Source: JACCVL01 sp963704295
Lineage (GTDB): Bacteria; Actinomycetota; Actinomycetes; Propionibacteriales; Nocardioidaceae
Direction of reading: 5' to 3'
Length of the DNA stretch: 64,000 bases
Assembly (NCBI GenBank): GCA_963704295.1
Contig: OY969884.1
Coordinates: 992,001-1,056,000 of the forward strand
Under the pieces are notes generated by a model that made no database searches, was not told the DNA's origin, and saw only the letters and a program-made list of their open reading frames with translations. The stretch's first letter is position 1. The number at the start of each line of letters is the position of its first letter. A program made the position numbers and the translations under genes. Shown here piece by piece: positions 43,818-52,941 of the stretch.

Positions 43818-44996
43818 TCAGCTCGCGGCCAGCTCGGCGGCCCGGTGGGCGGCGCCGTCCATGGTGTCGACCACGGTCACCAGCGGATGGTTCGCCTCGG
43901 CGAGGATCCGCCGGCCCTCGTCGACGTTGTTGCCGTCGAGCCGGACGACCAGGGGCTTGTCCGCCTCGTCGCCGAGCAGCTCCAGGGCGTGCACGATCCC
44001 GTTCGCGACCGCGTCGCAGGCGGTGATGCCGCCGAACACGTTGACGAACACCGTGCGCACCTGGGGGTCGCCGAGGATGATGTGCAACCCGTCGGCCATC
44101 ACCTCGGCGGAGGCGCCGCCGCCGATGTCGAGGAAGTTCGCGGGCCGTTGTCCCTGCCCGTCGGCGCCGGGGAACTCCTCTCCGGCGTAGGCCACCACGT
44201 CAAGGGTGGACATCACCAGCCCGGCGCCGTTGCCGATGATCCCGACCGACCCGTCGAGCTTGACGTAGTTGAGGCCCTTCTCCCGCGCCTGTGCCTCCAG
44301 CGGGTCGGCCGCCTCCTGGTCCTCGAACTCGGCATGGTCGGGGTGCCGGAAGTCGGCGTTGGCGTCCAGTGTGACCTTGCCGTCCAGCGCCTCCAGCGTC
44401 CCGTCCTCGAGCCGGGCCAGCGGGTTCACCTCGACCAGGCTGGCGTCCTCCTGCACGAAGACCTGCCACAGCTGCTGCACCATCTCGACCGCCTGGTCGG
44501 CAACCTCGGCGGGGAAGCGGGCGGCGGCGACGATCTCCCGCGCCTTGGCCTCGTCGACCCCCGTGCCGGCGTCGATGGCGATCTGCGCCACCGCGTCCGG
44601 GTCGGACTGGGCGACCTCCTCGATCTCCACCCCGCCCTCGACGCTGGCGATGCACAGATAGGAGCGGTTCGACCGGTCGACGACGAAGGAGAAGTAGTAC
44701 TCCTCGGCGATCGCGGCCGTCGGGGCGACCAGCACCCGTTGCACCGTCAGGCCCTTGATCTGCATGCCGAGGATCTCCTCGGCCCGCGCGGCGGCCTCGG
44801 CCGGGTCGTTGGCCAGCTTCACGCCGCCGGCCTTGCCCCGGCCACCGGCCTTGACCTGTGCCTTGACCACCACCCGGCCGCCGAGCTCCTCGGCTCCGGC
44901 CCGTGCCTGCTCCGGCGTGGTGGCGACGACCCCGAGGGTGGCGTGCACACCGTGCTTGGCGAACAGCTGCTTGGCCTGGTACTCCATCAGGTCCAC
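43818..44996 (-). CDS. sucC: Succinate--CoA ligase, beta subunit
   Basis: ATP-grasp subunit of succinyl-CoA synthetase, 392 residues. It begins MDLMEYQAKQLFAKHGV and shows VVVKAQVKAGGRGKAGGVKLA (nucleotide binding), VEVNPLARLEDGTLEALDGK (metal-binding Glu/Asn), DGSVGIIGNGAGLVMSTLD and DIGGGASAEVMADGLHIIL, then NVFGGITACDAVANGI (CoA/succinate side). With sucD, icd and mdh it gives the window four TCA genes. Confidence 0.97.
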   Translation of the reverse strand: MDLMEYQAKQLFAKHGVHATLGVVATTPEQARAGAEELGGRVVVKAQVKAGGRGKAGGVKLANDPAEAAARAEEILGMQIKGLTVQRVLVAPTAAIAEEYYFSFVVDRSNRSYLCIASVEGGVEIEEVAQSDPDAVAQIAIDAGTGVDEAKAREIVAAARFPAEVADQAVEMVQQLWQVFVQEDASLVEVNPLARLEDGTLEALDGKVTLDANADFRHPDHAEFEDQEAADPLEAQAREKGLNYVKLDGSVGIIGNGAGLVMSTLDVVAYAGEEFPGADGQGQRPANFLDIGGGASAEVMADGLHIILGDPQVRTVFVNVFGGITACDAVANGIVHALELLGDEADKPLVVRLDGNNVDEGRRILAEANHPLVTVVDTMDGAAHRAAELAAS

Positions 44997-45120
44997 GTCG
45001 GGCCGTCCTTCGTCGGTTCGGGGTGCCGCCGCGCGACCAGCCGGCGCGGCGCCCGGGCGCCAGGGACTCTAGACCCGGCTGAGCGCTCCCGGCACACAGG
45101 GCCGGTGCAGGATGCGGTGC

Positions 45121-46098
45121 ATGCGCTCGCTCACGGTCGCCTCCGGGTCGGGCGCGGACGCGGTCGAGTTGGCGGTGCGCGTGCACGAGCCGCGGGAGGT
45201 GCCGACGGGGGGACGGCCGCCCGGTCCGGACGTCCCCACCGTGCTGCTCGTACACGGCTACCCGGACACGCAGACCGTCTGGGACCCCGTGGTCGAGCGG
45301 TTGGTCACCGGACACCGGGTGGTGACCTACGACGTCCGCGGCGCCGGCGGGTCGACGGCTCCTCGGCGCACCGCCGGCTACCAGGTGGCCCGGCTGGTGG
45401 ACGACCTGGTCGCCGTCCTGGACGCCGTCGCTGGCGCCGTCGCCGGCGCCGTCGCTGGCGCCGTCACCCCCGCCGCGGGCGTGCACCTGGTCGGTCACGA
45501 CTGGGGTTCGACGGCGTTGTGGGACGCGGTCCGTCTCGAGCGCGACGACCCGCGACTGCACGGCCGGCTCGCCTCGTTCTGCTCGATCAGCGGGCCGGGA
45601 CTGGACCACCTCGCGGAGTTCGCCCGCACGGCCCGCCGGGACGGCCGCGACGACCTGCTGCGGGCCCAGCGGCGGCGATCCTGGTACGCCGCAGCGTTCC
45701 ACGTCCCGGTGCTGCCAGAGCTGGCGTGGACGCTGCTGGCGGGTCCGATCCGGGCCCGGCTGGCGTCGACCCAGCGGCTCGCGGGCCGGGGCCACTGGGC
45801 GGACACGTTCGGTCGCGACGCCCGCCGTGGGCTGGCGCTGTACCGGGCCAACCTGCGTCCGCGGTTGCGCGCGCCCGCCGGTGACGGAGGCACCCGGCTG
45901 CCGGTCACGCTGGTCGTGCCCAGCCACGACGCGTTCCTCACCCCCGCGTTGGCGGAGGTCGTCGCGGCGGCGAACCCGCACCTCGAGCGGGTCGACCTCC
46001 CGGCCGGGCACTGGGTGCTGCAGACGCACCCGGACCGGGTCGCGGAGATCGTCGCCGGCACCGTCCGGCGTGCGCGAGCTGCCGGAGCGGTCGAGTAA
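45121..46098 (+). CDS. Alpha/beta hydrolase, epoxide hydrolase/haloalkane dehalogenase-like
   Basis: A 325-residue alpha/beta hydrolase. The oxyanion motif is LLVHGYPDTQTVWDPV, the nucleophile elbow LVGHDWGSTALW has Asp rather than Ser at the nucleophile position, as in epoxide hydrolases, and the C-terminal DLPAGHWVLQTHPDRV carries the catalytic His. An AVAG tandem repeat lies just before the elbow. Substrate unknown. ATG 45112 would add three residues; 45121 has the better spaced AGGA. No signal peptide. Confidence 0.82.
   Translation: MRSLTVASGSGADAVELAVRVHEPREVPTGGRPPGPDVPTVLLVHGYPDTQTVWDPVVERLVTGHRVVTYDVRGAGGSTAPRRTAGYQVARLVDDLVAVLDAVAGAVAGAVAGAVTPAAGVHLVGHDWGSTALWDAVRLERDDPRLHGRLASFCSISGPGLDHLAEFARTARRDGRDDLLRAQRRRSWYAAAFHVPVLPELAWTLLAGPIRARLASTQRLAGRGHWADTFGRDARRGLALYRANLRPRLRAPAGDGGTRLPVTLVVPSHDAFLTPALAEVVAAANPHLERVDLPAGHWVLQTHPDRVAEIVAGTVRRARAAGAVE
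45424..45465. repeat. 12-bp tandem repeat inside the hydrolase gene
   Basis: Three full units of GCCGTCGCTGGC (one with a T-to-C change) and a half unit, encoding AVAG repeats in frame, immediately before the strand leading to the GHDWG elbow. Likely a slippage expansion in a surface helix or loop. Confidence 0.85.
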
Positions 46099-46150
46099 CC
46101 CCCCGCCTCGCTGCTCGTTGACCCTGAGGACGTCTGCTCCAGGAGGTTCC

Positions 46151-48046
46151 ATGCGTTCGATCCGCCCCGCCGTACTGGCCACGGGACTGGCGACCGGGAT
46201 GCTCGCGGCACTGGTCGCCGGGCTGCCGGGCGGCACCTCGGCGGCTGTTGGGCCGATGGCCACCCCCGGCCAGCCCGGTGCCACACGGGTGGATGGTGAC
46301 ACGCCGGGCTACTCGGTGCGGGCGCTGCGCGTCCGGACCCGGGTGGGGCCGCACCGCAACCAGCGCTGCACCGTCGTCGCCGACCTCTACACCCCGGACG
46401 GGGTGGACCGGCGGCACCGCGCCCCGGCGATCCTCACCACGCACGGGTTCGGCGGGGCCAAGGACGACAGCAACCAGCGCGCGGTCGGCCGCGGCTTCGC
46501 CCGCGCCGGGTACGTCGTGCTGTCGTACTCCGGTCTCGGCTTCGGCGGCTCGGACTGCAAGATCCACCTGGACGACCCGGACTGGGACGGTGCGGCCGGG
46601 GTGCAGATGCTGGACGTGCTGGCCGGGGACAAGCCGGCCCGGACCGGTGATGGTGACCGGTTCGTCGTCCGCACCGTCGCCGACGAGGCTCCCGGCGACC
46701 CGCGGGTCGGCATGATCGGAGGGTCGTACGGCGGTCAGATCCAGTTCGCCATCGCCGGCCAGGACGACCGGCTGGACGCCCTGATCCCGCTGATCACCTG
46801 GAACGACCTCGCCTACTCGCTGGCGCCGAACAACACCAGCAACCGTGCGGGGCAGGTCCGCTACCGAACGCCGGGCGTGTTCAAGAAGCAGTGGTCGGCG
46901 TTCTTCTTCGGCCTGGGGATCTCCGACGGAGTACAGGGCTCCACGGTGGACCCTGACCGGAACACGGGGTGCCCGAACTTCGCCCGGCCGGCCTGCCGGG
47001 CGATGGCCCAGATGAACGCGACCGGGTATCCGGACGAGCAGACGCTGCGGCTGGCCGGGTCCGCCTCGGTCGCGACCTACGCCAAGCGCATCGACGCACC
47101 CACGCTTCTGGTGCAGGGACAGCAGGACACGCTGTTCAACCTGCAGGAGGCGGTGGCGACCTACCGCCAGCTCCGGCGCGCCGGGACCGAGACCAGGATG
47201 GTCTGGCAGTCCTGGGGACACTCTGGGGGCGGCACCCCGGCCCCCGGTGAGCTGGACCTCGGGAGCGGGAACCTGCGCGACTCCTTCCTCGGCGAGCGCT
47301 TCTTGGAGTGGATGAACCACTGGGTCCGCGGCCGTGACCAGGCCGCCGTAGGCCCGCGGTTCGCCTACTTCCGCAGCTGGGTCGACTACGACACCGACCC
47401 GGCCGACGCGGGCACCGCCATCGCCAAGGCGTACGTGTCCCGGAACCGGCTCGGGATCCGGCCTACCGAGCGGCTGTTCCTGTCCGGCGACGACCGGCTG
47501 GTGACCCGGCTGGAGCGGGTGCGGCGTGGCGCGGCGACCTACGCCAACGCGGCCGACGGACCCACCTCGTACTCCGAGACGTCGGCGCTGGAGGGCGTGG
47601 TGGTGCACAACCCGCCGAGCGACGGTCCGGGGACGTACGCCGCGTGGACGACGCGACCGCTGGCCGGGCCGGCCGTTCTGGTCGGTAGCCCGCGACTGAC
47701 GCTGCGGCTGGACGCGCCGGTCGCCGAACAGGGCCAGGACAGCGACCCGGGCGGCAAGCTGGTGCTGTTCGCGAAGCTGTACGACGTCGCCCCGCACGGG
47801 ACGGTGCGGCTGAAGAACCGGCTGATCAGCCCGGTCCGGGTGACCGACGTGACGCAACCGGTCCGGGTCCGGCTGCCCGCCGTCGTCCAGCGGGTGCCGG
47901 CCGGGCACCGGCTCCAGGTCGTGGTGGCGGCGAGCGACACCGCCTACAGCGGGAACGGCGAGGTCCAGCCGGTCACGGTGCACACCGGACCGCGTCGGCC
48001 GGGGGTGCTGCGGCTGCCGCTGACAGGCGACCTCCGCTTCGACTGA
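46151..48046 (+). CDS. Secreted CocE/X-Pro dipeptidyl-peptidase-type hydrolase
   Basis: A 631-residue exported protein of the S15/CocE group. The N-terminal 32 residues are a signal peptide (AVLATGLATGMLAALVAGLP, cleavage near TSAAV). The alpha/beta-hydrolase core has LTTHGFGGAKDD, the nucleophile in MIGGSYGGQIQFA, the Asp in VQGQQDTLFNL and the His in QSWGHSGGG; a C-terminal jelly-roll domain follows (about 430-631). It would cleave an ester, amide or acyl bond outside the membrane; the substrate is unknown. AGGAGG stands five bases before the ATG. Confidence 0.9.
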   Translation: MRSIRPAVLATGLATGMLAALVAGLPGGTSAAVGPMATPGQPGATRVDGDTPGYSVRALRVRTRVGPHRNQRCTVVADLYTPDGVDRRHRAPAILTTHGFGGAKDDSNQRAVGRGFARAGYVVLSYSGLGFGGSDCKIHLDDPDWDGAAGVQMLDVLAGDKPARTGDGDRFVVRTVADEAPGDPRVGMIGGSYGGQIQFAIAGQDDRLDALIPLITWNDLAYSLAPNNTSNRAGQVRYRTPGVFKKQWSAFFFGLGISDGVQGSTVDPDRNTGCPNFARPACRAMAQMNATGYPDEQTLRLAGSASVATYAKRIDAPTLLVQGQQDTLFNLQEAVATYRQLRRAGTETRMVWQSWGHSGGGTPAPGELDLGSGNLRDSFLGERFLEWMNHWVRGRDQAAVGPRFAYFRSWVDYDTDPADAGTAIAKAYVSRNRLGIRPTERLFLSGDDRLVTRLERVRRGAATYANAADGPTSYSETSALEGVVVHNPPSDGPGTYAAWTTRPLAGPAVLVGSPRLTLRLDAPVAEQGQDSDPGGKLVLFAKLYDVAPHGTVRLKNRLISPVRVTDVTQPVRVRLPAVVQRVPAGHRLQVVVAASDTAYSGNGEVQPVTVHTGPRRPGVLRLPLTGDLRFD

Positions 48047-48054
48047 GCCGGCGG

Positions 48055-48453
48055 TCAGGCGCTGGTGTCAGGGACGTTCTGCTCCACCCACGAGGTGATC
48101 TCCGACGTGGTCGCCCCAGGCGTGAACACGGTCGCGACGCCCGCCTCGCGCAGCGGTGCCCGGTCGTCCTCGGGGATGATGCCGCCGCCGAACACCACGA
48201 TGTCCGAGGCGTCGCGCTCGGCGAGCAGGTCGACGATCTTGCGGAACAGGGTCATGTGCGCCCCGGACAGCACCGAGACTCCGATCGCGTCGGCGTCCTC
48301 GGCGATGGCGGTCTCGACGATCTGCTCCGGCGTCTGGTGCAGGCCGGTGTAGATGACCTCGTTCCCGGCGTCTCGCAGTGCCCTGGCCACGACCTTGGCC
48401 CCGCGGTCGTGCCCGTCCAGCCCGGGCTTGGCCACCACGATCCGTCTCGGCAT
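48055..48453 (-). CDS. B12-binding subunit of an acyl-CoA mutase
   Basis: A 132-residue cobalamin-binding domain. It opens with RRIVVAKPGLDGHDRGAKVV, containing the DxHxxG base-off motif, then VIYTGLHQTPEQIVETA, AIGVSVLSGAHMTLF and VFGGGIIPEDDRAPL, matching the C-terminal part of methylmalonyl- or isobutyryl-CoA mutases. It is a free-standing subunit and could pair with the large subunit at 1-972. The ATG at 48453 is chosen; the longer frame runs through the palindromic repeat. Confidence 0.92.
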   Translation of the reverse strand: MPRRIVVAKPGLDGHDRGAKVVARALRDAGNEVIYTGLHQTPEQIVETAIAEDADAIGVSVLSGAHMTLFRKIVDLLAERDASDIVVFGGGIIPEDDRAPLREAGVATVFTPGATTSEITSWVEQNVPDTSA

Positions 48454-48494
48454 GATGCCGCGCAGGTTAGCCCACCGCTGACCGCGCGAAACTC

Positions 48495-48556
48495 GCACTA
48501 CCCAAGGGTCGTGAGGCTCGGGCAGTGCAGCTTTCACGGGGTACCCCGTGAAAGCT
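48495..48556. repeat. Composite palindromic repeat, copy B
   Basis: Inverted relative to copy A at 10856-10919. A perfect 28-bp loopless palindrome around GGTACC (48529-48556) is joined to a second hairpin with outer arms GCACT/AGTGC (48495 onward) whose left arm has decayed mainly by C-to-T-type changes. It lies between divergent genes (B12 subunit and M23 peptidase), so it is not placed as a simple terminator. Confidence 0.8.
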
Positions 48557-48756
48557 CGCGGCGCAGGGGCCGGCGAGGCGAAGGTCACGTCCGCTCGGTG
48601 GCACGCGGCGTTCGTGCAGCACAAACCCGACTTTTCGTACGTCTCGGACACGCCCGTGACCCCCGGGCTTCCTCGTTCGTTTTCCCTGCCGACACCCGCT
48701 CCGTTAGTCTGCTTGAGTTGTCCACCCCCCGGCAGAACCGAAAGGATTTCCCCGCT
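48557..48756 (+). promoter_or_regulatory. Leader region of the M23 peptidase gene
   Basis: About 200 bases with no coding sequence. It is less GC-rich than its surroundings and contains a TAGTCT at 48705-48710 that fits the actinobacterial TANNNT -10 pattern, with a weak TTCCCT 17 bases upstream. AAAGGA (48740-48745) lies about 11 bases before the GTG. I looked for a c-di-AMP riboswitch core, common before cell-wall hydrolases, and did not recognise one. Confidence 0.3.
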
Positions 48757-49692
48757 GTGGCACCAGGTTCAGGCTCCGACCATCGGTCGGGACGACGGCG
48801 CGCTAGCGCGCCGACGCCGGGTCGTACCGACCCGGCCACGGGGGCCGTTCCCGGACGTCGCCGCGCCGAGCGCTCCTCGGCAGCGGCCCGCATGACCCGA
48901 CGCGCCGGCTCGTCCCGGCTCGCCCGGCTGCTGCCGGCCCCTGCCGTCGTCGGCGCCGCGGCGCTGGTGCTCGCCGGTGCCGGCGCGGTCGTGGTCAGCT
49001 CCACCGGCGGTGCGGGTTCGCCGGCCGCCGCACAGGCTGCGGGCGGCTCGCTGCAGGCGCTGTCGGCGGACCTGTCCGCCGACCGGAACGACGGTCAGCG
49101 GCAGCAGCAGGTGGCGCGCACGCACCTTGTCCGCGACCGCAGCGGCGCGTTCGTCCGCGTCAGCCGCGACGTCGGCCGAGACGAGCTGCAGCAGCAGGCC
49201 GAGCTGCAGGCCCGGCAGCGGATGTCAGCACTGCAGGAGCTCGCCGAGGCGGCCCAGGACCAGGCCGACGAGATGCGCTCCGACCAGTGGGTGCTTCCGC
49301 TCGCTGGCTACTCGATGAGCGCCAGCTACGGCGCCTCGGGCTACCTGTGGTCCAGCGGCTACCACACCGGCCAGGACTTCTCCGCCGCCGAGGGCACGCC
49401 GATCGTCGCGGTCGCCCCGGGCGTAATCACCCAGGCCGGCTACGACTCGGCCGCGAGCTGGGCCGGCAACCTGACCGTGCTCGAGCTCGAGAACGGCGAC
49501 GAGATCTGGTACGCCCACCAGAGCAGCGTGACGGTCAGCCCCGGCGACGCTGTGACACCCGGTGAGGTGATCGGGTACGTCGGCAGCACCGGTAACTCCA
49601 CCGGCCCGCACCTGCACCTCGAGGTGCACCCGGACGGGGGCGACCCGGTCGACCCGGTGTCGGTCCTGCAGGAGCACGGCGTCTCCCCCTGA
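48757..49692 (+). CDS. M23-family (LytM-like) peptidase, membrane-anchored
   Basis: A 311-residue cell-wall hydrolase candidate. A basic, disordered N-terminus (about 1-55) precedes one membrane helix (about 56-88), a helical linker rich in Gln and Arg (about 95-170, coiled-coil-like) and a C-terminal LytM domain. Zn ligands are visible in YHTGQDFSAAEGTP (HxxxD) and GPHLHLEVHPDG (HLH). Members cut peptidoglycan cross-bridges or activate amidases. The GTG at 48757 follows AAAGGA. Confidence 0.88.
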   Translation: MAPGSGSDHRSGRRRASAPTPGRTDPATGAVPGRRRAERSSAAARMTRRAGSSRLARLLPAPAVVGAAALVLAGAGAVVVSSTGGAGSPAAAQAAGGSLQALSADLSADRNDGQRQQQVARTHLVRDRSGAFVRVSRDVGRDELQQQAELQARQRMSALQELAEAAQDQADEMRSDQWVLPLAGYSMSASYGASGYLWSSGYHTGQDFSAAEGTPIVAVAPGVITQAGYDSAASWAGNLTVLELENGDEIWYAHQSSVTVSPGDAVTPGEVIGYVGSTGNSTGPHLHLEVHPDGGDPVDPVSVLQEHGVSP

Positions 49693-49701
49693 CCCAGCCG
49701 G

Positions 49702-50118
49702 TCAGATCCCGAACAGCCCGATGACGAGGGCCATGACCAGCACGGTCACCAGCTCGTGCGCGGCGTTCAGCAGTGTCAGCGCCGGCGGGCGGCCCTCGAA
49801 GGCGTCGTGCGTCGCCAGCCGGGCGGCGGTGAAGCCGGCCCAGAGGATCACGCCGGTGACCAGCGCGTTGCCGAGGTAGCCACCGCCGTAGAACTCCTGC
49901 GCCAGCGTGACCGATCCGGCCAGGACCAGGGCGGTGACGAAGCTGACCACGACGGTCAGCACGATCGGGCCGACCGCGCTGCGCTCGGCGGCGGGGTCGA
50001 CCCTCGCGAGCCGCATCCACGTGTTGCCGAAGACCTTGGGCGCGTACCAGACGGACCCGACGACCATGGTCGAGACGGTGGCGAGCAGGACCGCCCAGAT
50101 GTTGATGTCGGGTGCCAT
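49702..50118 (-). CDS. DUF1761 family membrane protein
   Basis: A 138-residue protein with four hydrophobic segments. It begins DINIWAVLLATVSTMVVGSVWYAPKVFGNTW, with the GxxWYxPxxFGxxW pattern typical of DUF1761, and continues with YLGNALVTGVILWAGFTAARL and THDAFEGRPPALTLLNAAHE. Function unknown. It is convergent with the M23 gene, ten bases away. Confidence 0.83.
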   Translation of the reverse strand: MAPDINIWAVLLATVSTMVVGSVWYAPKVFGNTWMRLARVDPAAERSAVGPIVLTVVVSFVTALVLAGSVTLAQEFYGGGYLGNALVTGVILWAGFTAARLATHDAFEGRPPALTLLNAAHELVTVLVMALVIGLFGI

Positions 50119-50186
50119 GCCGCGATGGTCCCGCCGACCGGTCACCCGCACGCCGGCGACGCGCCGGGCGCCGCCCGCCGGCCCGG

Positions 50187-52571
50187 TTAGAGCTTCTCCA
50201 ACGGCGCGTACCGCAGCAGCAGGCGCTTGACCCCCTGTGACCCGAAGTCGACGCTGGCCACGCTGCGGTCGCCGGCGCCCTCGAGAGCGACCACCGTGCC
50301 CATGCCGAAGGTGTCGTGGACGACGCGGTCCCCCGCGTCCAGGGCCGGCACCGACCGGCCGCCGGTCGGGCGCGGCTTCAGGCCACCCCGACCGTTCGGG
50401 GCCGCCGGCGCCGGCGTGCGCGGGGACCACCGGGTCTGGTCGGCCTCGGTGCGCCGCCAGTCGACCAACGTGTCCGGCAGCTCGTCCAGGAAGCGCGAGG
50501 CGGGGTTGTGGCTCGGCGCCCCCCACGCCGAGCGCATCGTCGCTCGGGAGACGTACAACCGGCGCTGCGCGCGAGTGATCCCGACGTACGCGAGCCGGCG
50601 CTCCTCCTCCAGCTCGCGGAGGTCGCCGAGCGAGCGCAGGTGCGGGAAGACGCCGTCCTCCAACCCGGTGAGGAACACGACCGGGAACTCGAGCCCCTTG
50701 GCCGTGTGCAGGGTCATCAGCGTCACCACACCCTGCCCGTCCTCGCCGTCGGCCGCGTCCGGGATCTGGTCCGCGTCGGACACCAGCGCCACCCGCTCCA
50801 GGAAGGCGTCCAGCGATCGTGGGTCCAGCGCGTCCGGGTCGGGCGCCTCGTCTCCGGCGTCGTTGACGAACTCCCGGGCCACGGCGACCAGCTCCGCGAG
50901 GTTCTCCACCCGGGTCTCGTCCTGCGGGTCCGGCGAACCCTCCAGCTCGGCGAGATAACCGCTGCGGGTCAGGCAGGCCTCGAGCACGACATCGGCGGGC
51001 TCGCCGACGTCGACCAGGGACCGCAGGTCGTCGACCATCGAGACGAAGGCACGCACCGCCGTCACCGAGCGGGTCGCGATGCCGGGCGCCTCCTCACACC
51101 GGCGCAGCGCGTCCAGGAAGTCGACCCGCTCCCGGTCGGCGAAGGCGGCCACGCACGCCTCCGCCCGTTCCCCGATGCCGCGCTTGGGGACGTTCAGGAT
51201 CCGCCGCAACGAGACGGTGTCGCGGGGGTTCACCAGCAGCCGGAGGTAGGCGAGCGCGTCCTTGACCTCGCGCCGCTCGTAGAAGCGGACCCCGCCGACC
51301 ACCTTGTACGGGAGACCGACCCGGATGAACACCTCCTCGAACACCCGGCTCTGGGCGTTGGTGCGGTAGAACACCGCGACCTCGCCCGGCTGGGCCGCGC
51401 CGTCGTCGGTGAGCCGGTCGATCTCGTCGGCCACGAACTGGGCCTCGGCGTGCTCGTCGTCGGCGACGTAGCCGACCAGCAGCTCCCCGGCCCCCGCGTC
51501 AGTCCACAGCTGTTTGGCGTTCCGGCCGGCGTTGCGCGAGATGACCGCGTTCGCGGCGGACAGGATCGACTGGGTGGACCGGTAGTTCTGCTCCAGCACC
51601 ACCGTGGAGGCGTCGGGGAAGTCACGCTCGAACTCGAGGATGTTGCGGATGTTGGCACCGCGGAAGGCGTAGATGGACTGGTCGGAGTCCCCCACCACCA
51701 TCAGCTCGGCCGGCCCGACACCGTTCGGCCGGCTGTCCGGCCCCCCTTGCGGATCCGGGGCACACAGCTCGCGGACCAGGGCGTACTGGGCGTGGTTGGT
51801 GTCCTGGTATTCGTCGACGAGGACGTGCCGGTACCGCCGGCGGTAGGCCTCCCGGACGTCCGGGAACGCCTGCAGCAGGTGCACGGTGGTCATGATCAGG
51901 TCGTCGAAGTCGAGGGCGTTGGCCGCCACGAGGCGGGACTGGTAGGCGGCGTATGCCTCGGCGTAGGAGCGCTCGAGGTCGTTGTCCACGTCGCGAGCGG
52001 CCTGCTCGTGGTCGCGAAGCTCATTCTTGTGGTTGGACACCCAGCCGAGGACGGCCCGCGGCGGGACCCGCTTGGGGTCGAGCTCGAGATCGCGGCAGAC
52101 CAGCGTCATCAACCGGCGCGAGTCGGCGGCGTCGTAGATCGAGAACGACGAGGAGAAGCCGAGCCGGCCGGCCTCGCGGCGCAGGATCCGCACACAGGCG
52201 GAGTGGAACGTGGAGACCGTCATCACCCGCGCCCGACCGCCGACCAGGGCGGCCACCCGCTCGCGCATCTCGGCCGCGGCCTTGTTGGTGAACGTGATCG
52301 CCAGGATCGAGCCCGGGTGGGCGTCTCGCTGCGAGATCGTCCAGGCGATCCGTCGGGTCAGCACCCGGGTCTTGCCCGACCCGGCGCCGGCCACGACCAG
52401 CAGCGGGCTGCCGGCGTGGATCACCGCCGCGCGCTGGGAGTCGTTCAACCCGTCCAGCAACTGCTCGGCCCGCTCCGCCCGAGACTGCCGGCCGGTCCCC
52501 GGCGACCCACCGGCGTCGGGCGCGGTCGGATCGGGGGCGGGCACGGTCGGGACCGGGAAGGACGCGCTCAT
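50187..52571 (-). CDS. pcrA: UvrD/PcrA-type superfamily 1 DNA helicase
   Basis: A 794-residue 3'-5' helicase for DNA repair and replication-fork maintenance. SF1A motifs: DGLNDSQRAAVIH (Q motif), VVAGAGSGKTRVLTRRIAW (motif I), ILAITFTNKAAAEMRERV (Ia), VLVDEYQDTNHAQ (II), VVGDSDQSIYAFRGA (III), VLEQNYRSTQSIL (IV), VTLMTLHTAKGLEFPVVF (V) and RLAYVGITRAQRRLYV (VI). The C-terminus DRVVHDTFGMGTVVALEG is the Tudor-like element found in PcrA for RNA polymerase contact. Confidence 0.95.
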   Translation of the reverse strand: MSASFPVPTVPAPDPTAPDAGGSPGTGRQSRAERAEQLLDGLNDSQRAAVIHAGSPLLVVAGAGSGKTRVLTRRIAWTISQRDAHPGSILAITFTNKAAAEMRERVAALVGGRARVMTVSTFHSACVRILRREAGRLGFSSSFSIYDAADSRRLMTLVCRDLELDPKRVPPRAVLGWVSNHKNELRDHEQAARDVDNDLERSYAEAYAAYQSRLVAANALDFDDLIMTTVHLLQAFPDVREAYRRRYRHVLVDEYQDTNHAQYALVRELCAPDPQGGPDSRPNGVGPAELMVVGDSDQSIYAFRGANIRNILEFERDFPDASTVVLEQNYRSTQSILSAANAVISRNAGRNAKQLWTDAGAGELLVGYVADDEHAEAQFVADEIDRLTDDGAAQPGEVAVFYRTNAQSRVFEEVFIRVGLPYKVVGGVRFYERREVKDALAYLRLLVNPRDTVSLRRILNVPKRGIGERAEACVAAFADRERVDFLDALRRCEEAPGIATRSVTAVRAFVSMVDDLRSLVDVGEPADVVLEACLTRSGYLAELEGSPDPQDETRVENLAELVAVAREFVNDAGDEAPDPDALDPRSLDAFLERVALVSDADQIPDAADGEDGQGVVTLMTLHTAKGLEFPVVFLTGLEDGVFPHLRSLGDLRELEEERRLAYVGITRAQRRLYVSRATMRSAWGAPSHNPASRFLDELPDTLVDWRRTEADQTRWSPRTPAPAAPNGRGGLKPRPTGGRSVPALDAGDRVVHDTFGMGTVVALEGAGDRSVASVDFGSQGVKRLLLRYAPLEKL

Positions 52572-52829
52572 CTCGCTGCCAGCCTACGAGAGGCACCCGA
52601 CACCGCCCCGCCCCCACCACACCCGCCCCCACCACTCCCGTCCCACTCTCCGCGATCCGCGACTTCCGCCCATGCCCCGCCCTCCTCCCGCCCCGCCCGC
52701 CCTGTGGGCGCGGGGTTTGGAATCCGGCTGGGCGGGAAAGCTCCGTGACCTGGACGGAACGGGGTCGTTGAGCGAGTCAGACCCCCGCCGCGAGGCGCCG
52801 GTCCGCAGGCTCTGACCTGGGAGGGATCG
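52572..52829. other. Non-coding region upstream of pcrA
   Basis: About 258 bases without a supported gene. The part next to pcrA is a C-rich, purine-poor run. GATCCGCGACTT at 52654-52665 is a fragment of the repeat family found at 15352, 62107 and 62630. The rest looks unstructured and should hold the pcrA promoter and that of the plus-strand genes after 52830; I see no convincing -35/-10 pair. Confidence 0.5.
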
Positions 52830-52940
52830 ATGCGTCGGACCACTCTGGCACCACCCGTTCGGGCCAGCCGGCCTGGTCAGCCGCGCGGCACCTGTCGCGA
52901 TCGCGTACCAGCAGACCCTCCCGCAACGTACGGTTGTTGA
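52830..52940 (+). CDS. Possible 36-residue leader ORF
   Basis: ATG preceded by GGGAGGG five bases away, running 36 codons to a TGA that ends one base before the GTG of the next gene. The following gene has no Shine-Dalgarno of its own, so translation could be coupled through this ORF. Against it, only 19 of 35 sense codons end in G or C, far below neighbouring genes, so the peptide itself is probably not conserved. Confidence 0.3.
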   Translation: MRRTTLAPPVRASRPGQPRGTCRDRVPADPPATYGC

Positions 52941-52941
52941 C

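Noticed and set aside
48454..48651. N-terminal extension of the B12 subunit
   Set aside because: It reads through the palindromic repeat and has no similarity to mutase subunits; the domain starts cleanly at ATG 48453.
48557..48756. Cyclic-di-AMP riboswitch before the M23 peptidase gene
   Set aside because: None of the expected conserved core was recognised by eye; a covariance search (Rfam ydaO-yuaA) would settle it.
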